Source: Marasmitruncus massiliensis
Lineage (GTDB): Bacteria > Bacillota > Clostridia > Oscillospirales > Ruminococcaceae
NCBI RefSeq assembly: GCF_900186535.1
Contig: NZ_FYDE01000004.1
Location: 744,001 to 808,000, forward strand
Reading direction: 5' to 3'
Length of the DNA: 64,000 nt
The notes beneath the pieces were generated by a model. The model had not been told where the DNA came from. It searched no databases and saw nothing but the letters and a program-made list of their open reading frames with translations. Below, one piece after another: positions 51,182 to 59,966 of this stretch. Every line of letters begins with the position of its first letter. Positions within the stretch are counted from its first letter, which is position 1. A program made the translations under genes and the position numbers.

Positions 51182-52540
51182 CTAGCAGAGATCGGGAAGT
51201 TCCGGCAGCTTTTCGATTCGCAGGATGTCCTGCATGAGCCGCCCCGCGCGTTCGGAGGAGATGCTTCCCAGCGCGAGTCCGGTAAACTTGTCGGTTTCCT
51301 GCCGTGCGGTCAGCGGGCGCCGGATACTGCCGGAAATGTCGTCGATCTGGCGGACAAGCTCCCTGCCGTCTTTCATGAAAATATGCATCCGGCTTCCCCA
51401 GCGTGCGGGGTACCTGTCGTTAAACAGCGGGTCGGAGACTACTTTTGTCGATTCTGCAAGACGCCTGACCATTGGGTCGGCAATCAGTTCCCCGGTGAAT
51501 TCCGCCTGCGTGACTTTGCCGCGCACAAGGGCGGCGGCGCAGGTGTAGGGGATACTGAATTTCGCTTCAACAGGGCTTTCCGGGTATTTTTCAAAGCCGC
51601 ACTGCAGGACACCCACTTCGTAGGTTTCTACCAGAATGGAGGAGACTTCTTCCGGATGAAACCCATCCGTATCGCGCAGGAAAAGCGCAGCGTCGATTGC
51701 GTGGTGTGTGGTCCGGCAGCAGGGATATGGTTTTTTGTCAATTTTCAGGATTTCCCAGGTTTCTCCCAGCCCTGCGGAAACCTTTCGCATATCAAAGGAA
51801 TCACTGACCGCACGGTATAGACCGCCGTCCTCTGCGTCCAGAATCTGCGAAGGGCCGGACATGCCGCCCTTCGCGAGAATCGCGGAACAGAACCCGTTCA
51901 CCGCGGCCCTTGCGGGGTGCAGCTTTTTGCAGGTGGAGCCCTCCGCAAGAAAAGCCCAGAGCCCGGAGGACTGTGTGCCAGCCATGCCGAAGGCGGAAAG
52001 TGTCTGTTCCCAATTCAGGCCAAGCAGGCGGCTGGTTGCTGCTGCGGCGCCGAAGGTGCCGATGATCCCGGTCGTATGCCATCCGCGCTTGCGGTTGCTG
52101 GAAACGTTCATTCCCATGCCAATGCGCGCCATGACCTCATATCCGGCAATCACGGCTTCCAGAAAAGCTTCGCCGGAAGCGCCCAACGCATCCGCCAGCG
52201 TCCATGCCGCCGGGACGATGACCGCCCCCGGATGGGATTTGGAACCGGTGTGCACATCATCCATTTCCAGTGCGTGCGCCATCATGCCGTTTATCAGCAT
52301 CGCGGGGAAAATGCCCGCCTTTTCTCCCTGCCCCCATGCGGATGCACATGTCCCCCAAACGCCGCTGCTCCAATGCGAAAACTCCCTGAAAAGTGCGGGG
52401 AGTTCCTCATAGCCGGCTGCGCCGAGCGCTGAACCGATGGTATCGAGCACACAGTAACGGGCAGCGTTCACAACGGATTCGGGGACTTCTGAGAGCCGCA
52501 GGGAACAGGTGAACCGGGCCAATTGTTCAAGTTCATTCAA
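51182..52540 (-). CDS. MmgE/PrpD-family protein 1
   Basis: A 452-residue member of the MmgE/PrpD family, which includes 2-methylcitrate dehydratase and cis-aconitate decarboxylase. Visible family blocks are CVLDTIGSALGAAGYEE, HALEMDDVHTGSKSHPGAVIVPAAW, RKRGWHTTGIIGTFGAAAA and KPYPCCRTTH. The start is TTG 52540, 8 bases after AAAGGAGG. The pair with the second family member at 54444 suggests either two consecutive steps or two substrates. The family cannot be split into dehydratase or decarboxylase from sequence alone. Confidence 0.87.
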   Translation of the reverse strand: MNELEQLARFTCSLRLSEVPESVVNAARYCVLDTIGSALGAAGYEELPALFREFSHWSSGVWGTCASAWGQGEKAGIFPAMLINGMMAHALEMDDVHTGSKSHPGAVIVPAAWTLADALGASGEAFLEAVIAGYEVMARIGMGMNVSSNRKRGWHTTGIIGTFGAAAATSRLLGLNWEQTLSAFGMAGTQSSGLWAFLAEGSTCKKLHPARAAVNGFCSAILAKGGMSGPSQILDAEDGGLYRAVSDSFDMRKVSAGLGETWEILKIDKKPYPCCRTTHHAIDAALFLRDTDGFHPEEVSSILVETYEVGVLQCGFEKYPESPVEAKFSIPYTCAAALVRGKVTQAEFTGELIADPMVRRLAESTKVVSDPLFNDRYPARWGSRMHIFMKDGRELVRQIDDISGSIRRPLTARQETDKFTGLALGSISSERAGRLMQDILRIEKLPELPDLC

Positions 52541-52570
52541 TAGGAATGCCTCCTTTGTTTAAGAATGGAA

Positions 52571-52602
52571 ATTCCCGCCGAAGAGGTCTTCGGCAGGAAT
52601 CA
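52571..52602 (-). other. Intercistronic hairpin between leuD-like and prpD 1
   Basis: An imperfect inverted repeat of about 13 bp (ATTCC...GGAAT enclosing GCCGAAG...CTTCGGC) lies in the 83-base gap of this operon. T-rich sequence precedes rather than follows it on the coding strand, so it is more likely a processing or stabilising element than a terminator. Confidence 0.45.
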
Positions 52603-52623
52603 AAAAGAGGAGAAAAAAGACTG

Positions 52624-53130
52624 TCATATGTCGAGAGAGTCATATTTCTCGATATAGTCCAATAATCCACCCTCGTTTACGATTTTAATTTCCTTGTCGG
52701 AAAGGGTAAACGGCATGGAGAAGGAAGGGTCGTTTTCTTTTTTAATGATGCGGTTTGCAATATCTACAAATAGCTGGTCGCCCTCTTCGATGCGGTCCGT
52801 ATCGCATTCAATCAGCAGCATGCCGTTGTTGATTGCGTTGCGGTAAAAAATCCGCCCGAAAGATTTGGAGAGCACTGCGCCGACACCCGCAAGCTTAATA
52901 ATGATCGGCGCGATTTCACGGCTGGAGCCGCAGCCGAAATTTTTGTCTGCGACGATGAAATCATCGGTTTTAACCTCTTTGGCGAATTCCGGACGCGCGT
53001 CCTCCAGCACATGCCGTGCATATTCTGCGGGATTGGCGCGCAGGGAAATCAGCCGTCCGGGAGCGATCGAGTCGGTGCTGACATTGCTGCCGAACTTCCA
53101 TGCTCTTCCTTTAATGCTATCACGAATCAT
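52624..53130 (-). CDS. Aconitase-family hydratase, small (swivel) subunit, LeuD type
   Basis: A 168-residue small subunit of the isopropylmalate-isomerase/homoaconitase type. It has KFGSNVSTDSIAPGRL near the N terminus, ADKNFGCGSSREIAP (the family motif GCGSSRE contacting substrate) and GRIFYRNAINNGMLLIEC. It pairs with the large subunit at 53168. Two-subunit enzymes of this type include isopropylmalate isomerase, homoaconitase, 2-methylmalate (citramalate) dehydratase and dimethylmaleate hydratase. The catabolic context argues against leucine synthesis. Confidence 0.9.
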   Translation of the reverse strand: MIRDSIKGRAWKFGSNVSTDSIAPGRLISLRANPAEYARHVLEDARPEFAKEVKTDDFIVADKNFGCGSSREIAPIIIKLAGVGAVLSKSFGRIFYRNAINNGMLLIECDTDRIEEGDQLFVDIANRIIKKENDPSFSMPFTLSDKEIKIVNEGGLLDYIEKYDSLDI

Positions 53131-53167
53131 ATAGTTTCAGCCCCATTTCAAATAGTGTAATCGTTCC

Positions 53168-54427
53168 TTATTCCATTACTTCGCGCGGGTCGGTGATATA
53201 CCCCGTAAGCGCCGTTGCCGCTGCGGTCGCGGGGCTGGAGAGATAGATGCTTGCTTTGGGGTTCCCCATGCGGCCTTTGAAGTTGCGGTTCTGGGTTGCG
53301 AGCACGACTTCACCGTCGCAGGGGATTCCCTGATGGACCCCCATGCATGGACCGCAGTTCGGGGCTTCAATCATTGCGCCTGCTTCCGCAAGCGTCAGGA
53401 AAGTTCCGTCGCGCAGGCATTCCTTATAAACATAGGTCGAATTGGGGATTACCAGCAGGCGGACGCCGGGGGCAACCTTTTTGCCTTTCAGGATTTCTGC
53501 GGCGGCGTGCATATCTTCGACGCGGCCGTTGGTACAGCTTCCGATGAATACCATGTTGACCTTCTGCTGCGCACAGTTTTTTGCGAGGTCAACGTTTTCC
53601 AGATAGTGCGGTTTGGAAACCAGCGGTTCCAGCTGGGCAGCATCAATATCGATGATGCGTTCATAATTTGCCTGTTCATCTCCGCGGATTTCTCTGTAAT
53701 CTTCAGCGCGCCCCATCTGTTCCAAAAAACTGCGGGTGTGCCCGTCGGTTTCCATGATGGCGCATTTTGCGCCGACGTCGACGCCCATACTGGTGATGGT
53801 CAGGCGCCCGTCCATGCTTAGAGAGGCAATGGTATCGCCCCGGAATTCCAGCGATTTATAAATTGCCTGGTCGGATTGGATGATGCTTGCCAGTTTCAGC
53901 ATAATATCCTTGGAGTAGACCCCACGCGGCAGTTTCCCGGTTACGTTAATACGAAAAGTCTCCGGTATTTTAATCCATGTCTTCCCGAAACGGGTTACGG
54001 CAACCATATCTGTGGAACCGCAGCCGGTCGCAAAGCAGCCGAATGCGCCGTGTACAGTGGTGTGGGAGTCGCCTACGATGCATACCGAGCCACATTTCAG
54101 GTATTCTTCATAGACATGGGCGTGGACATGGCCTGTGCCACCTTCTTCCCAGTGACAGCCGTGCGATGCGGCGTAGTCTCGGCAGAGCGCGTGTTCGTTT
54201 GCGATTTCTTTGGTGGGTACAGGGCCGAATTCATTGGCAAACAGGACGTGCGATGCATCGAATACAGGACTCTTGTCATAACCGCGCTCTTTCATCAGGC
54301 GGACCAGCAGCGGCCCGGAGCCGTCGTGCAGAGCCGCGAAATCCACATTGACAACAACGGTTTCTCCGGCATGTACCTCCCGTCCCATTTTTTCACTCAG
54401 GATTTTTTCCACTAACGTTTGTCCCAT
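53168..54427 (-). CDS. Aconitase-family hydratase, large subunit, LeuC type
   Basis: A 419-residue large subunit carrying the [4Fe-4S] cluster. Cluster-binding cysteines are in FIGSCTNGRVED and APNCGPCMGVHQG; GDSHTTVHGAFGCFATGCGSTD is the conserved substrate/cluster block. The length matches archaeal/clostridial-type LeuC rather than the longer 460-residue bacterial form. It lies 37 bases before the small-subunit gene in the same operon. Substrate candidates are citramalate, methylmalate, dimethylmalate, citrate or homologues; the neighbouring citrate/citramalate-lyase-type operon makes a citramalate or citrate link attractive (inference). Confidence 0.9.
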   Translation of the reverse strand: MGQTLVEKILSEKMGREVHAGETVVVNVDFAALHDGSGPLLVRLMKERGYDKSPVFDASHVLFANEFGPVPTKEIANEHALCRDYAASHGCHWEEGGTGHVHAHVYEEYLKCGSVCIVGDSHTTVHGAFGCFATGCGSTDMVAVTRFGKTWIKIPETFRINVTGKLPRGVYSKDIMLKLASIIQSDQAIYKSLEFRGDTIASLSMDGRLTITSMGVDVGAKCAIMETDGHTRSFLEQMGRAEDYREIRGDEQANYERIIDIDAAQLEPLVSKPHYLENVDLAKNCAQQKVNMVFIGSCTNGRVEDMHAAAEILKGKKVAPGVRLLVIPNSTYVYKECLRDGTFLTLAEAGAMIEAPNCGPCMGVHQGIPCDGEVVLATQNRNFKGRMGNPKASIYLSSPATAAATALTGYITDPREVME

Positions 54428-54443
54428 TGTGTGATTCCTCCAT

Positions 54444-55835
54444 CTACTGATCGGATTTCAGGCAGCTCAGCAGTTCTTCCGCATAGGTCAGTTCCTCAAA
54501 GGAATCAATTCTGCGGGCCAGCTGTGTCTGCCTTTCTTTTGAATAAAACGCAGAAAGGTTATTCTCAAATTTAATACGTACATCGTCTTTGTCGATGGGG
54601 TTTTGATAAGTCCCCATTTCATAGCGCTGGTCTTTAATGTAGATGCTGCCGCTTTTGGTCGTTACCTTGAGCCATCCGGGGAAATAGCCTGGATTTTGCT
54701 GTTCCCGGTCGGAGACGCATCTGACGCGTGCCATCAGTGACAGAATCTTTGGATCCTGCGCATACTTCATATCGATTTCCCAGGGGCTGACTTTTTGATA
54801 GACAGCGGCAACCGCCACCACATACGGCAGGCTGAACCGCATCATGTAATCGGTGCTCGGGTGAATTTTGACATCCCGCGGCTCGCAGACGATGTGATAA
54901 CTGCGCGGTTCAATGCGGCACTCCACAGATTCGATGTCGTCGGCGGCAAAGTGGAATTCATTTTCAAGGCTGATCATGCAGTCAATAAAGGAATGGGTCA
55001 TGTGGCAGACCGGATATAGTTTGAAAGAGATTTCTGTGGTATGCCAGACCTTTCCAAAATCAGAAAACGCTTCTTCAAGGCCTTCCGTTGTCCCCAGGTG
55101 CGTTTTCCAGAGCCCGAAATCGCCTTCAAACACCTGCAAAGGGCCCGTAAACCCGTATTTTGCCATCATTAGGGCATAGATTGCGCTGTGGCAGCCCCAA
55201 CCCGGATGGATTTTTTTGACCCACGTGCCGTCATGCAGAAATTCCTGAATTGCCGCCGCCTGGCTGCCGCAGATGCCGAGCGCGTTTACCAGGGTTTCTC
55301 TGGACAGTCCCATCAATTTCGCGGCCACACAGGCGGCAGCGAAAGGAGCGACCATGCCGGTCCCATGATAGCCGATATCATGAAAACGCCCTTTGGCAGC
55401 CAGCGCCAGCCGCACAATGACTTCCCACCCGGCAACCATGGCTTCGAGCATTTGGCTTCCGTTTGCGCCGACTTTTTCTCCGACCGTCAGTGCTGTGCTG
55501 ACGACAGCGGCACTGGGATGCACAATTCCGGCCACATGGGTATCGTCATAATCCGCGCCGTGAATCAGGCAGCTGTTATACAAAACCGCGTCCGCCATCT
55601 GCACCTTTTCGTCCGTGCCCCACAGGGAACATTCCTCTGCCGGGCCAATTTCCAGAACCGCCCGCCGTATGGCCGCCGCATGCTCCATCTTTTGACAGGA
55701 CATCGCTACACCGAATGTATCCAGCAGCAGCAGCTTTGCATAGCCGATTACTTCCGCGGGAATATCCTGCAAGCGCAGATCAATTGTAAAGTCTGCTATG
55801 CATTCCGAAAGGGATTTTGTTTTATCGGTTTCCAC
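54444..55835 (-). CDS. MmgE/PrpD-family protein 2
   Basis: A 463-residue second MmgE/PrpD protein, first in the operon. It shows LLLDTFGVAMSCQKMEHA, HGADYDDTHVAGIVHPSAAVV, FHDIGYHGTGMVAPFAAA and KLYPVCHMTHS. It differs clearly from protein 1, so they are ancient rather than recent duplicates. The start is GTG 55835, 8 bases after AGAGGAG. Promoter and LysR-type site lie upstream at 55880-55945. In propionate pathways PrpD dehydrates 2-methylcitrate; here it may dehydrate or decarboxylate another tricarboxylate. Confidence 0.87.
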   Translation of the reverse strand: METDKTKSLSECIADFTIDLRLQDIPAEVIGYAKLLLLDTFGVAMSCQKMEHAAAIRRAVLEIGPAEECSLWGTDEKVQMADAVLYNSCLIHGADYDDTHVAGIVHPSAAVVSTALTVGEKVGANGSQMLEAMVAGWEVIVRLALAAKGRFHDIGYHGTGMVAPFAAACVAAKLMGLSRETLVNALGICGSQAAAIQEFLHDGTWVKKIHPGWGCHSAIYALMMAKYGFTGPLQVFEGDFGLWKTHLGTTEGLEEAFSDFGKVWHTTEISFKLYPVCHMTHSFIDCMISLENEFHFAADDIESVECRIEPRSYHIVCEPRDVKIHPSTDYMMRFSLPYVVAVAAVYQKVSPWEIDMKYAQDPKILSLMARVRCVSDREQQNPGYFPGWLKVTTKSGSIYIKDQRYEMGTYQNPIDKDDVRIKFENNLSAFYSKERQTQLARRIDSFEELTYAEELLSCLKSDQ

Positions 55836-55879
55836 TTATGTAGCTCCTCTTTTTATCAACTTTTTATCTGCTGATTTCT

Positions 55880-55945
55880 ATTATAAAAGGGTAAGAATTA
55901 TTTGTCTAATACATAACTTTAATCACAATTATTGGTTTTTCCTAT
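55880..55945 (-). promoter_or_regulatory. Promoter and LysR-type site of prpD-leuCD-prpD-hydratase operon
   Basis: On the minus strand TAGACA (55908-55903) and TATAAT (55885-55880) are 17 bases apart. A 15-base site with ATAGGA and CCAAT arms (55945-55931) is centred about 65 bases before the predicted start near 55873. The block from site to -35 closely matches that upstream of the TRAP transporter. Confidence 0.75.
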
Positions 55946-55953
55946 GGTTCTGG

Positions 55954-55983
55954 TTGCTAAGAAAGAAAACGGTATGCTATAAT
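55954..55983 (+). promoter_or_regulatory. Candidate promoter of lysR 2
   Basis: TATAAT at 55978-55983 with TTGCTA at 55954-55959 (18-base spacing) reads towards the LysR gene. It overlaps the region controlling the divergent operon, which fits autoregulation. Confidence 0.45.
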
Positions 55984-56025
55984 AAAAACAAAAAACATTG
56001 ATTTAAAAGAAAAGCGGTGTGAATT

Positions 56026-56967
56026 ATGAACCTGAGCATGCGGGAAATTCAATATGTCCTGACCATTGCGGAGGAAGGGAATATCACAAAAGCGGCCCAA
56101 AAGCTTTATATTGCGCAACCGTCGCTCAGCCAGGCATTGAAAAAGATTGAGGAGGAAGTGAGCGTTCCACTTTTCTGCCGTGTGAAAAACCGCATGCAGC
56201 TGACACAGTCAGGAGAGCTTTTTGTAGAAACCGGTTCAAAAATTATGAAAGCCATGCGCGACCTGGAAAATAATATTCTTGATGTCGAGCAACTCAGGGG
56301 AGGACATCTTTCGCTGGGGATGCCATACCATTTGGGCGCGGTTTTCGTACCGGCGGCAATCACACGTTATAAGGCGCTTTATCCGGACATTAAGCTGCAA
56401 CTTTATGAATCCAATTCTCATGATCTGGAGAATATGGTGCTCAACGGGACCATTGATCTTGCGATTATGCCGCTTCCGGCTGAAAATCCAGGACTCTATA
56501 CGAAGACATTTTTTGCCGGCAGAATGGTACTTCTGGTTTCTCAGAACCATCCGCTGACGAATCTGGCTTATGTCAAGGAGGATGGAAAGCCCTATTTTGA
56601 TCTTCGCAATGCGGATGGGCAGGAGTTTATCATCGGGAACCAGGGACAGTATATCCGGAAAACCGCAGAAGCAATCTTCCGAAAGGCGGGGATCACGCCG
56701 CGTATTGCTCTGCAGTCCAAAAACATTGAGACCATTCAGCGGATTGCAGCTACCGGGGTTGGAATTGCCCTTGTCCCCGAGGTTTATCTTCCGAAAGATC
56801 CCATGGAGCTCTCGGCAAATTCTTATTATCTGGAGCCGGAACAGGATGTCCCGTGGCAGATCGGAACCGCCTATCTGAATACCGGGTATCTTTCCTCCTC
56901 CGCCCTACGGTTTCTGGAGATATTGGATAACCTTTACTCCAATCTGGCAGAGTCACATCTGGGATGA
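56026..56967 (+). CDS. LysR-family transcriptional regulator 2
   Basis: A 313-residue LTTR with an N-terminal winged helix (AEEGNITKAAQKLYIAQPSL, then SQALKKIEEE) nearly identical in its recognition helix to LysR 1 at 44523, and an effector-binding domain from about residue 95. It lies between the divergent minus-strand operon and the citrate lyase operon that follows on its own strand. It is the best candidate to bind the three 15-base sites at 45538, 55931 and 57094, alone or with LysR 1. ATG 56026 gives the standard LTTR N terminus; a weak AAAAGCGG precedes it. Confidence 0.92.
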   Translation: MNLSMREIQYVLTIAEEGNITKAAQKLYIAQPSLSQALKKIEEEVSVPLFCRVKNRMQLTQSGELFVETGSKIMKAMRDLENNILDVEQLRGGHLSLGMPYHLGAVFVPAAITRYKALYPDIKLQLYESNSHDLENMVLNGTIDLAIMPLPAENPGLYTKTFFAGRMVLLVSQNHPLTNLAYVKEDGKPYFDLRNADGQEFIIGNQGQYIRKTAEAIFRKAGITPRIALQSKNIETIQRIAATGVGIALVPEVYLPKDPMELSANSYYLEPEQDVPWQIGTAYLNTGYLSSSALRFLEILDNLYSNLAESHLG

Positions 56968-57015
56968 AAACGGAGAGGGGACCTCACAACTGCTTCAACA
57001 TGGAATGTAAATAAA

Positions 57016-57061
57016 AAAACAAAGGTACGCTTCTGATTATTCAGAAGCGTACCTTTGTTTT
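57016..57061. terminator. Terminator after lysR 2
   Basis: A perfect 21-bp stem (57016-57036 with 57041-57061, loop TTAT) with A and T runs at its ends, about 50 bases after the lysR stop. Confidence 0.85.
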
Positions 57062-57093
57062 GTCCTGCGTGCAAAGAAGCGTAGGAATGCGAA

Positions 57094-57159
57094 ATAGGAA
57101 AATCCTATAAAATTCATAACAAATATCAATTTGACATATGTATAACGCCCAACTAGAAT
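57094..57159 (+). promoter_or_regulatory. Promoter and LysR-type site of citrate lyase operon
   Basis: TTGACA (57131-57136) and TAGAAT (57154-57159) are 17 bases apart. The perfect palindrome ATAGGA-AAA-TCCTAT at 57094-57108 is centred about 65 bases before the predicted start near 57166. This is the best copy of the three LysR-type sites in the window. Confidence 0.8.
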
Positions 57160-57223
57160 GAATCTAGAACAGCCCCGGCAAGCCGGAAATAGAGATAAAT
57201 TGCAGAAAGAGATGATCTGTCGC

Positions 57224-57523
57224 ATGAAAATCCAAAAAACTGCGGTGGCGGGAACCATGGAATCAAGCGATATCATGGTGACCATTGCGCCGAATGAAGG
57301 AAATGGGATGGAAATTGATCTGGACAGCACAGTTGAAAAACAGTATGGAAAGATCATTCGCAGAACGATCGAGGAAACGCTGAAAGAACTGAAGGTTCAT
57401 GACGCACGGGTCCACGCGGTGGATAAGGGGGCATTGGACTGCGCGATTCAAGCGCGCGTAAAAACAGCGGCTTATCGTGCCAGCGGTGAACAATCCTATC
57501 AGTGGGGAGGCGAGGCAAAATGA
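57224..57523 (+). CDS. citD: Citrate lyase acyl carrier protein (gamma subunit)
   Basis: A 99-residue acyl carrier protein of citrate lyase. Ser14 in GTMESSDIMVTI is the expected attachment site of the phosphoribosyl-dephospho-CoA prosthetic group. The rest (DLDSTVEKQYGKIIRRTIEETLKEL in parts) matches CitD. The start at 57224 gives the standard N terminus KIQKTAVAGT. The stop overlaps citE (ATGA). The complex cleaves citrate to acetate and oxaloacetate; a citramalate lyase with the same architecture is an alternative. Confidence 0.9.
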   Translation: MKIQKTAVAGTMESSDIMVTIAPNEGNGMEIDLDSTVEKQYGKIIRRTIEETLKELKVHDARVHAVDKGALDCAIQARVKTAAYRASGEQSYQWGGEAK

Positions 57524-58398
57524 AAAGGCTCCGCAGAACCATGCTGTTTGTGCCCGGCAACAATCCCGGCATGATCAAAGACGCCGGGATTTACGAACAG
57601 GACAGTATTATGTTTGATCTGGAGGATTCTGTTTCGGTGGCGGAAAAAGATGCCGCCCGTTTTCTGGTTTACCAGACACTCAGCACGATTGACTATAATG
57701 GAAAAGAGTTGGTTGTGCGTATTAATGACCCGACTACAAAATGCGGTATTGATGACCTTGAATCAATTGTCCGAACACAGAAGGCGATCATCCGCCTCCC
57801 CAAAACAGAAAGCGCGCAGGATGTGCTGATCTGCGAATACGAAATAGAACGTATCGAAAGGGAAAACGGCATCAAAGTCGGCTCTACAGGCATGATGGCG
57901 GCAATTGAAAGCGCGGCGGGCGTGCTGAACGCAAAGGAGATCGCATTTTCCAGTAAGCGGCTGGTCGGTATCGCGTTGGGCGCGGAGGACTATGTGACAG
58001 ACCTGAAAACCAAACGTTCACCAGAAGGTGTTGAACTTCTGTTCGGTCGCAGCATGATTCTGCTTGCGGCGAGAGCTGCGGGGATTGATGCGATTGACAC
58101 AGTTTACAGCGATGTCAACAACGAAGAGGGTTTCCGGAAAGAAGTCGAACTGATTCATCAGCTCGGATTTGACGGAAAATCAATCATCAATCCACGCCAA
58201 ATCAAAACGGTTCACGAAATCTATACGCCGTCCCGGAAAGACATTGAAAAGGCGCTGGATATTATGGATGCGATTGAAGAGGCACACCGTAAAGGTTCGG
58301 GTGTGATCGCGCTCAACGGCAAAATGATTGACAAACCGGTTGTGGCCCGTGCTCAGCGCACGCTTGACCTCGCACGCGCTGTGGGCGTATTGAAATAG
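57520..58398 (+). CDS. citE: Citrate lyase beta subunit (citryl-ACP lyase)
   Basis: A 292-residue CitE. Motifs are RRTMLFVPGNNPGMIKDAG at the N terminus, DSIMFDLEDSVSVAEKDAAR (metal-binding Asp/Glu) and GIALGAEDYVTDL with the Arg/Glu positions of the active site. It splits citryl-ACP to acetyl-ACP and oxaloacetate, or citramalyl-ACP to pyruvate in citramalate lyases. It overlaps citD by 4 bases and is followed 13 bases later by citF. Confidence 0.92.
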   Translation: MKRLRRTMLFVPGNNPGMIKDAGIYEQDSIMFDLEDSVSVAEKDAARFLVYQTLSTIDYNGKELVVRINDPTTKCGIDDLESIVRTQKAIIRLPKTESAQDVLICEYEIERIERENGIKVGSTGMMAAIESAAGVLNAKEIAFSSKRLVGIALGAEDYVTDLKTKRSPEGVELLFGRSMILLAARAAGIDAIDTVYSDVNNEEGFRKEVELIHQLGFDGKSIINPRQIKTVHEIYTPSRKDIEKALDIMDAIEEAHRKGSGVIALNGKMIDKPVVARAQRTLDLARAVGVLK

Positions 58399-58411
58399 GG
58401 AGGGAACACAG

Positions 58412-59947
58412 GTGCGCATACAGTTAGAAGAAATCCCTCATTTGGAGGAACTTGGGAATGTGAGCCGGGTTTTCGACCCGGATAGTTTTACAAAAAACTC
58501 CCGCACGTTGGCGGAACGCGAAAAGCTGAACAATAAAATCGTGCCAAGTCTTGAGGATGCCATTCGTCTGACCGGACTGAAAGATGGCATGACGGTCTCT
58601 TTCCACCACCATTTCCGCAACGGGGATTATATTGTCAATATAGTCATGGATAAATTGGCGGAGATGGGCTTTCATGATCTGGCGCTGGCTGCATCGTCTC
58701 TGACCGACTGCCACGCGCCGCTGATTAAGCATATTAAAAGCGGTGTGATCAGAAGAATTGAAACCAGCGGTCTGCGCGGAGAACTGGCCAATGAAATTTC
58801 TCACGGACTGATGGACATTCCGGTAGTGTTCCGGAGCCACGGGGGACGCGCTTACGCGATTGAAACAGGGGAACTCCCGATCGATGTGGCGTTTTTGGGG
58901 GCGCCGTCCTGTGACCCTTACGGCAACGCAAACGGATACAGCCGTGATGTGGACGGCGGGGTCATGTGCGGTTCCATGGGCTATGCCAAATGTGACGCGC
59001 AGTATGCAAAGAAAACCGTAATTCTAACCAACCATATCGTTTCTTATCCGAACGCGCCGTTCGGTATCCCGGAATCGGATGTGGACTATATCGTTGAAGT
59101 CCCTGAAATCGGGAACCCGGATGGGATTATGTCGGGGGCGACCCGGTTTACGAAAAACCCAAAGGAACTGATGATTGCAGAAACGGCTGCAAACGTGATC
59201 GAGGCAAGCGGACGGTTCAAGGATGGATTCTCCATTCAGATGGGGTCCGGGGGGGCCTCTCTGGCGGTTGCCCGGTTCCTACGGGAAAAAATGCTGCGGG
59301 ACCAGATCAAGGCAAGCTTTGCGTTAGGCGGTATTACCGGCTCGATTGTTGACCTCCATGAGGAAGGGTTGATCAGCAAAATCCTGGACGTCCAGTCCTT
59401 TGACCTGCGGACCGCCGAATCACTGAAAAATAACCGGTTCCATCAGCAGATATCCGCTTCCTACTATGCCAGCCCTTCCAATGAGGGAACGGCGGTGAAC
59501 CAGCTGGATTTAGTGGTGCTTTCGGCGCTGGAAGTCGACTGCGGTTACAACGTCAATGTGCTGACCGGGTCGGATGGTGTCATCCGCGGCGCGATCGGCG
59601 GGCACCCGGATACCGCTTACGGCGCGTCTGTGGCGATTGTCGTCTGCCCGCTTACACGCGGGCGTATCCCCTGCGTCGTAAAACATGTCAACACCATTGT
59701 AACACCCGGCAAGGTCGTGGACGTAATTGTGACCGATCAGGGCGTTGCGGTCAATCCCCGCCGGAAAAACCTGCTGAAAAAAATTCAGGATGCGGGGATT
59801 CCGCTCTGCACCATTGAAGAGCTTCAGCAAAAGGCGGAACATATTGTTGGAAGCCCTGATCCGATCGAATATACCGACCGGGTGGTGGGGGTCGTGACCT
59901 ATCGTGACGGCTCTGTAATCGACTTGATCCGGCAGGTGAAGGACTGA
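58412..59947 (+). CDS. citF: Citrate lyase alpha subunit (CoA/ACP transferase)
   Basis: A 511-residue CitF, the acyl-exchanging subunit that moves citrate onto the acyl carrier protein. It shows GMTVSFHHHFRNGDYIVN, SCDPYGNANGYS, QMGSGGASLAVARFL, VLTGSDGVIRGAIGGHPDTA and VVDVIVTDQGVAVNP, all typical. The start is GTG 58412 after AGGGAGGG. Length is the usual about 510 residues. Confidence 0.93.
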   Translation: MRIQLEEIPHLEELGNVSRVFDPDSFTKNSRTLAEREKLNNKIVPSLEDAIRLTGLKDGMTVSFHHHFRNGDYIVNIVMDKLAEMGFHDLALAASSLTDCHAPLIKHIKSGVIRRIETSGLRGELANEISHGLMDIPVVFRSHGGRAYAIETGELPIDVAFLGAPSCDPYGNANGYSRDVDGGVMCGSMGYAKCDAQYAKKTVILTNHIVSYPNAPFGIPESDVDYIVEVPEIGNPDGIMSGATRFTKNPKELMIAETAANVIEASGRFKDGFSIQMGSGGASLAVARFLREKMLRDQIKASFALGGITGSIVDLHEEGLISKILDVQSFDLRTAESLKNNRFHQQISASYYASPSNEGTAVNQLDLVVLSALEVDCGYNVNVLTGSDGVIRGAIGGHPDTAYGASVAIVVCPLTRGRIPCVVKHVNTIVTPGKVVDVIVTDQGVAVNPRRKNLLKKIQDAGIPLCTIEELQQKAEHIVGSPDPIEYTDRVVGVVTYRDGSVIDLIRQVKD

Positions 59948-59966
59948 GGAAAGAAAAGGCGGCGGT

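Noticed and set aside
52624-54427. Leucine biosynthesis (leuCD)
   Set aside because: No leuA or leuB nearby; the genes sit between two PrpD genes in a LysR-controlled catabolic locus.
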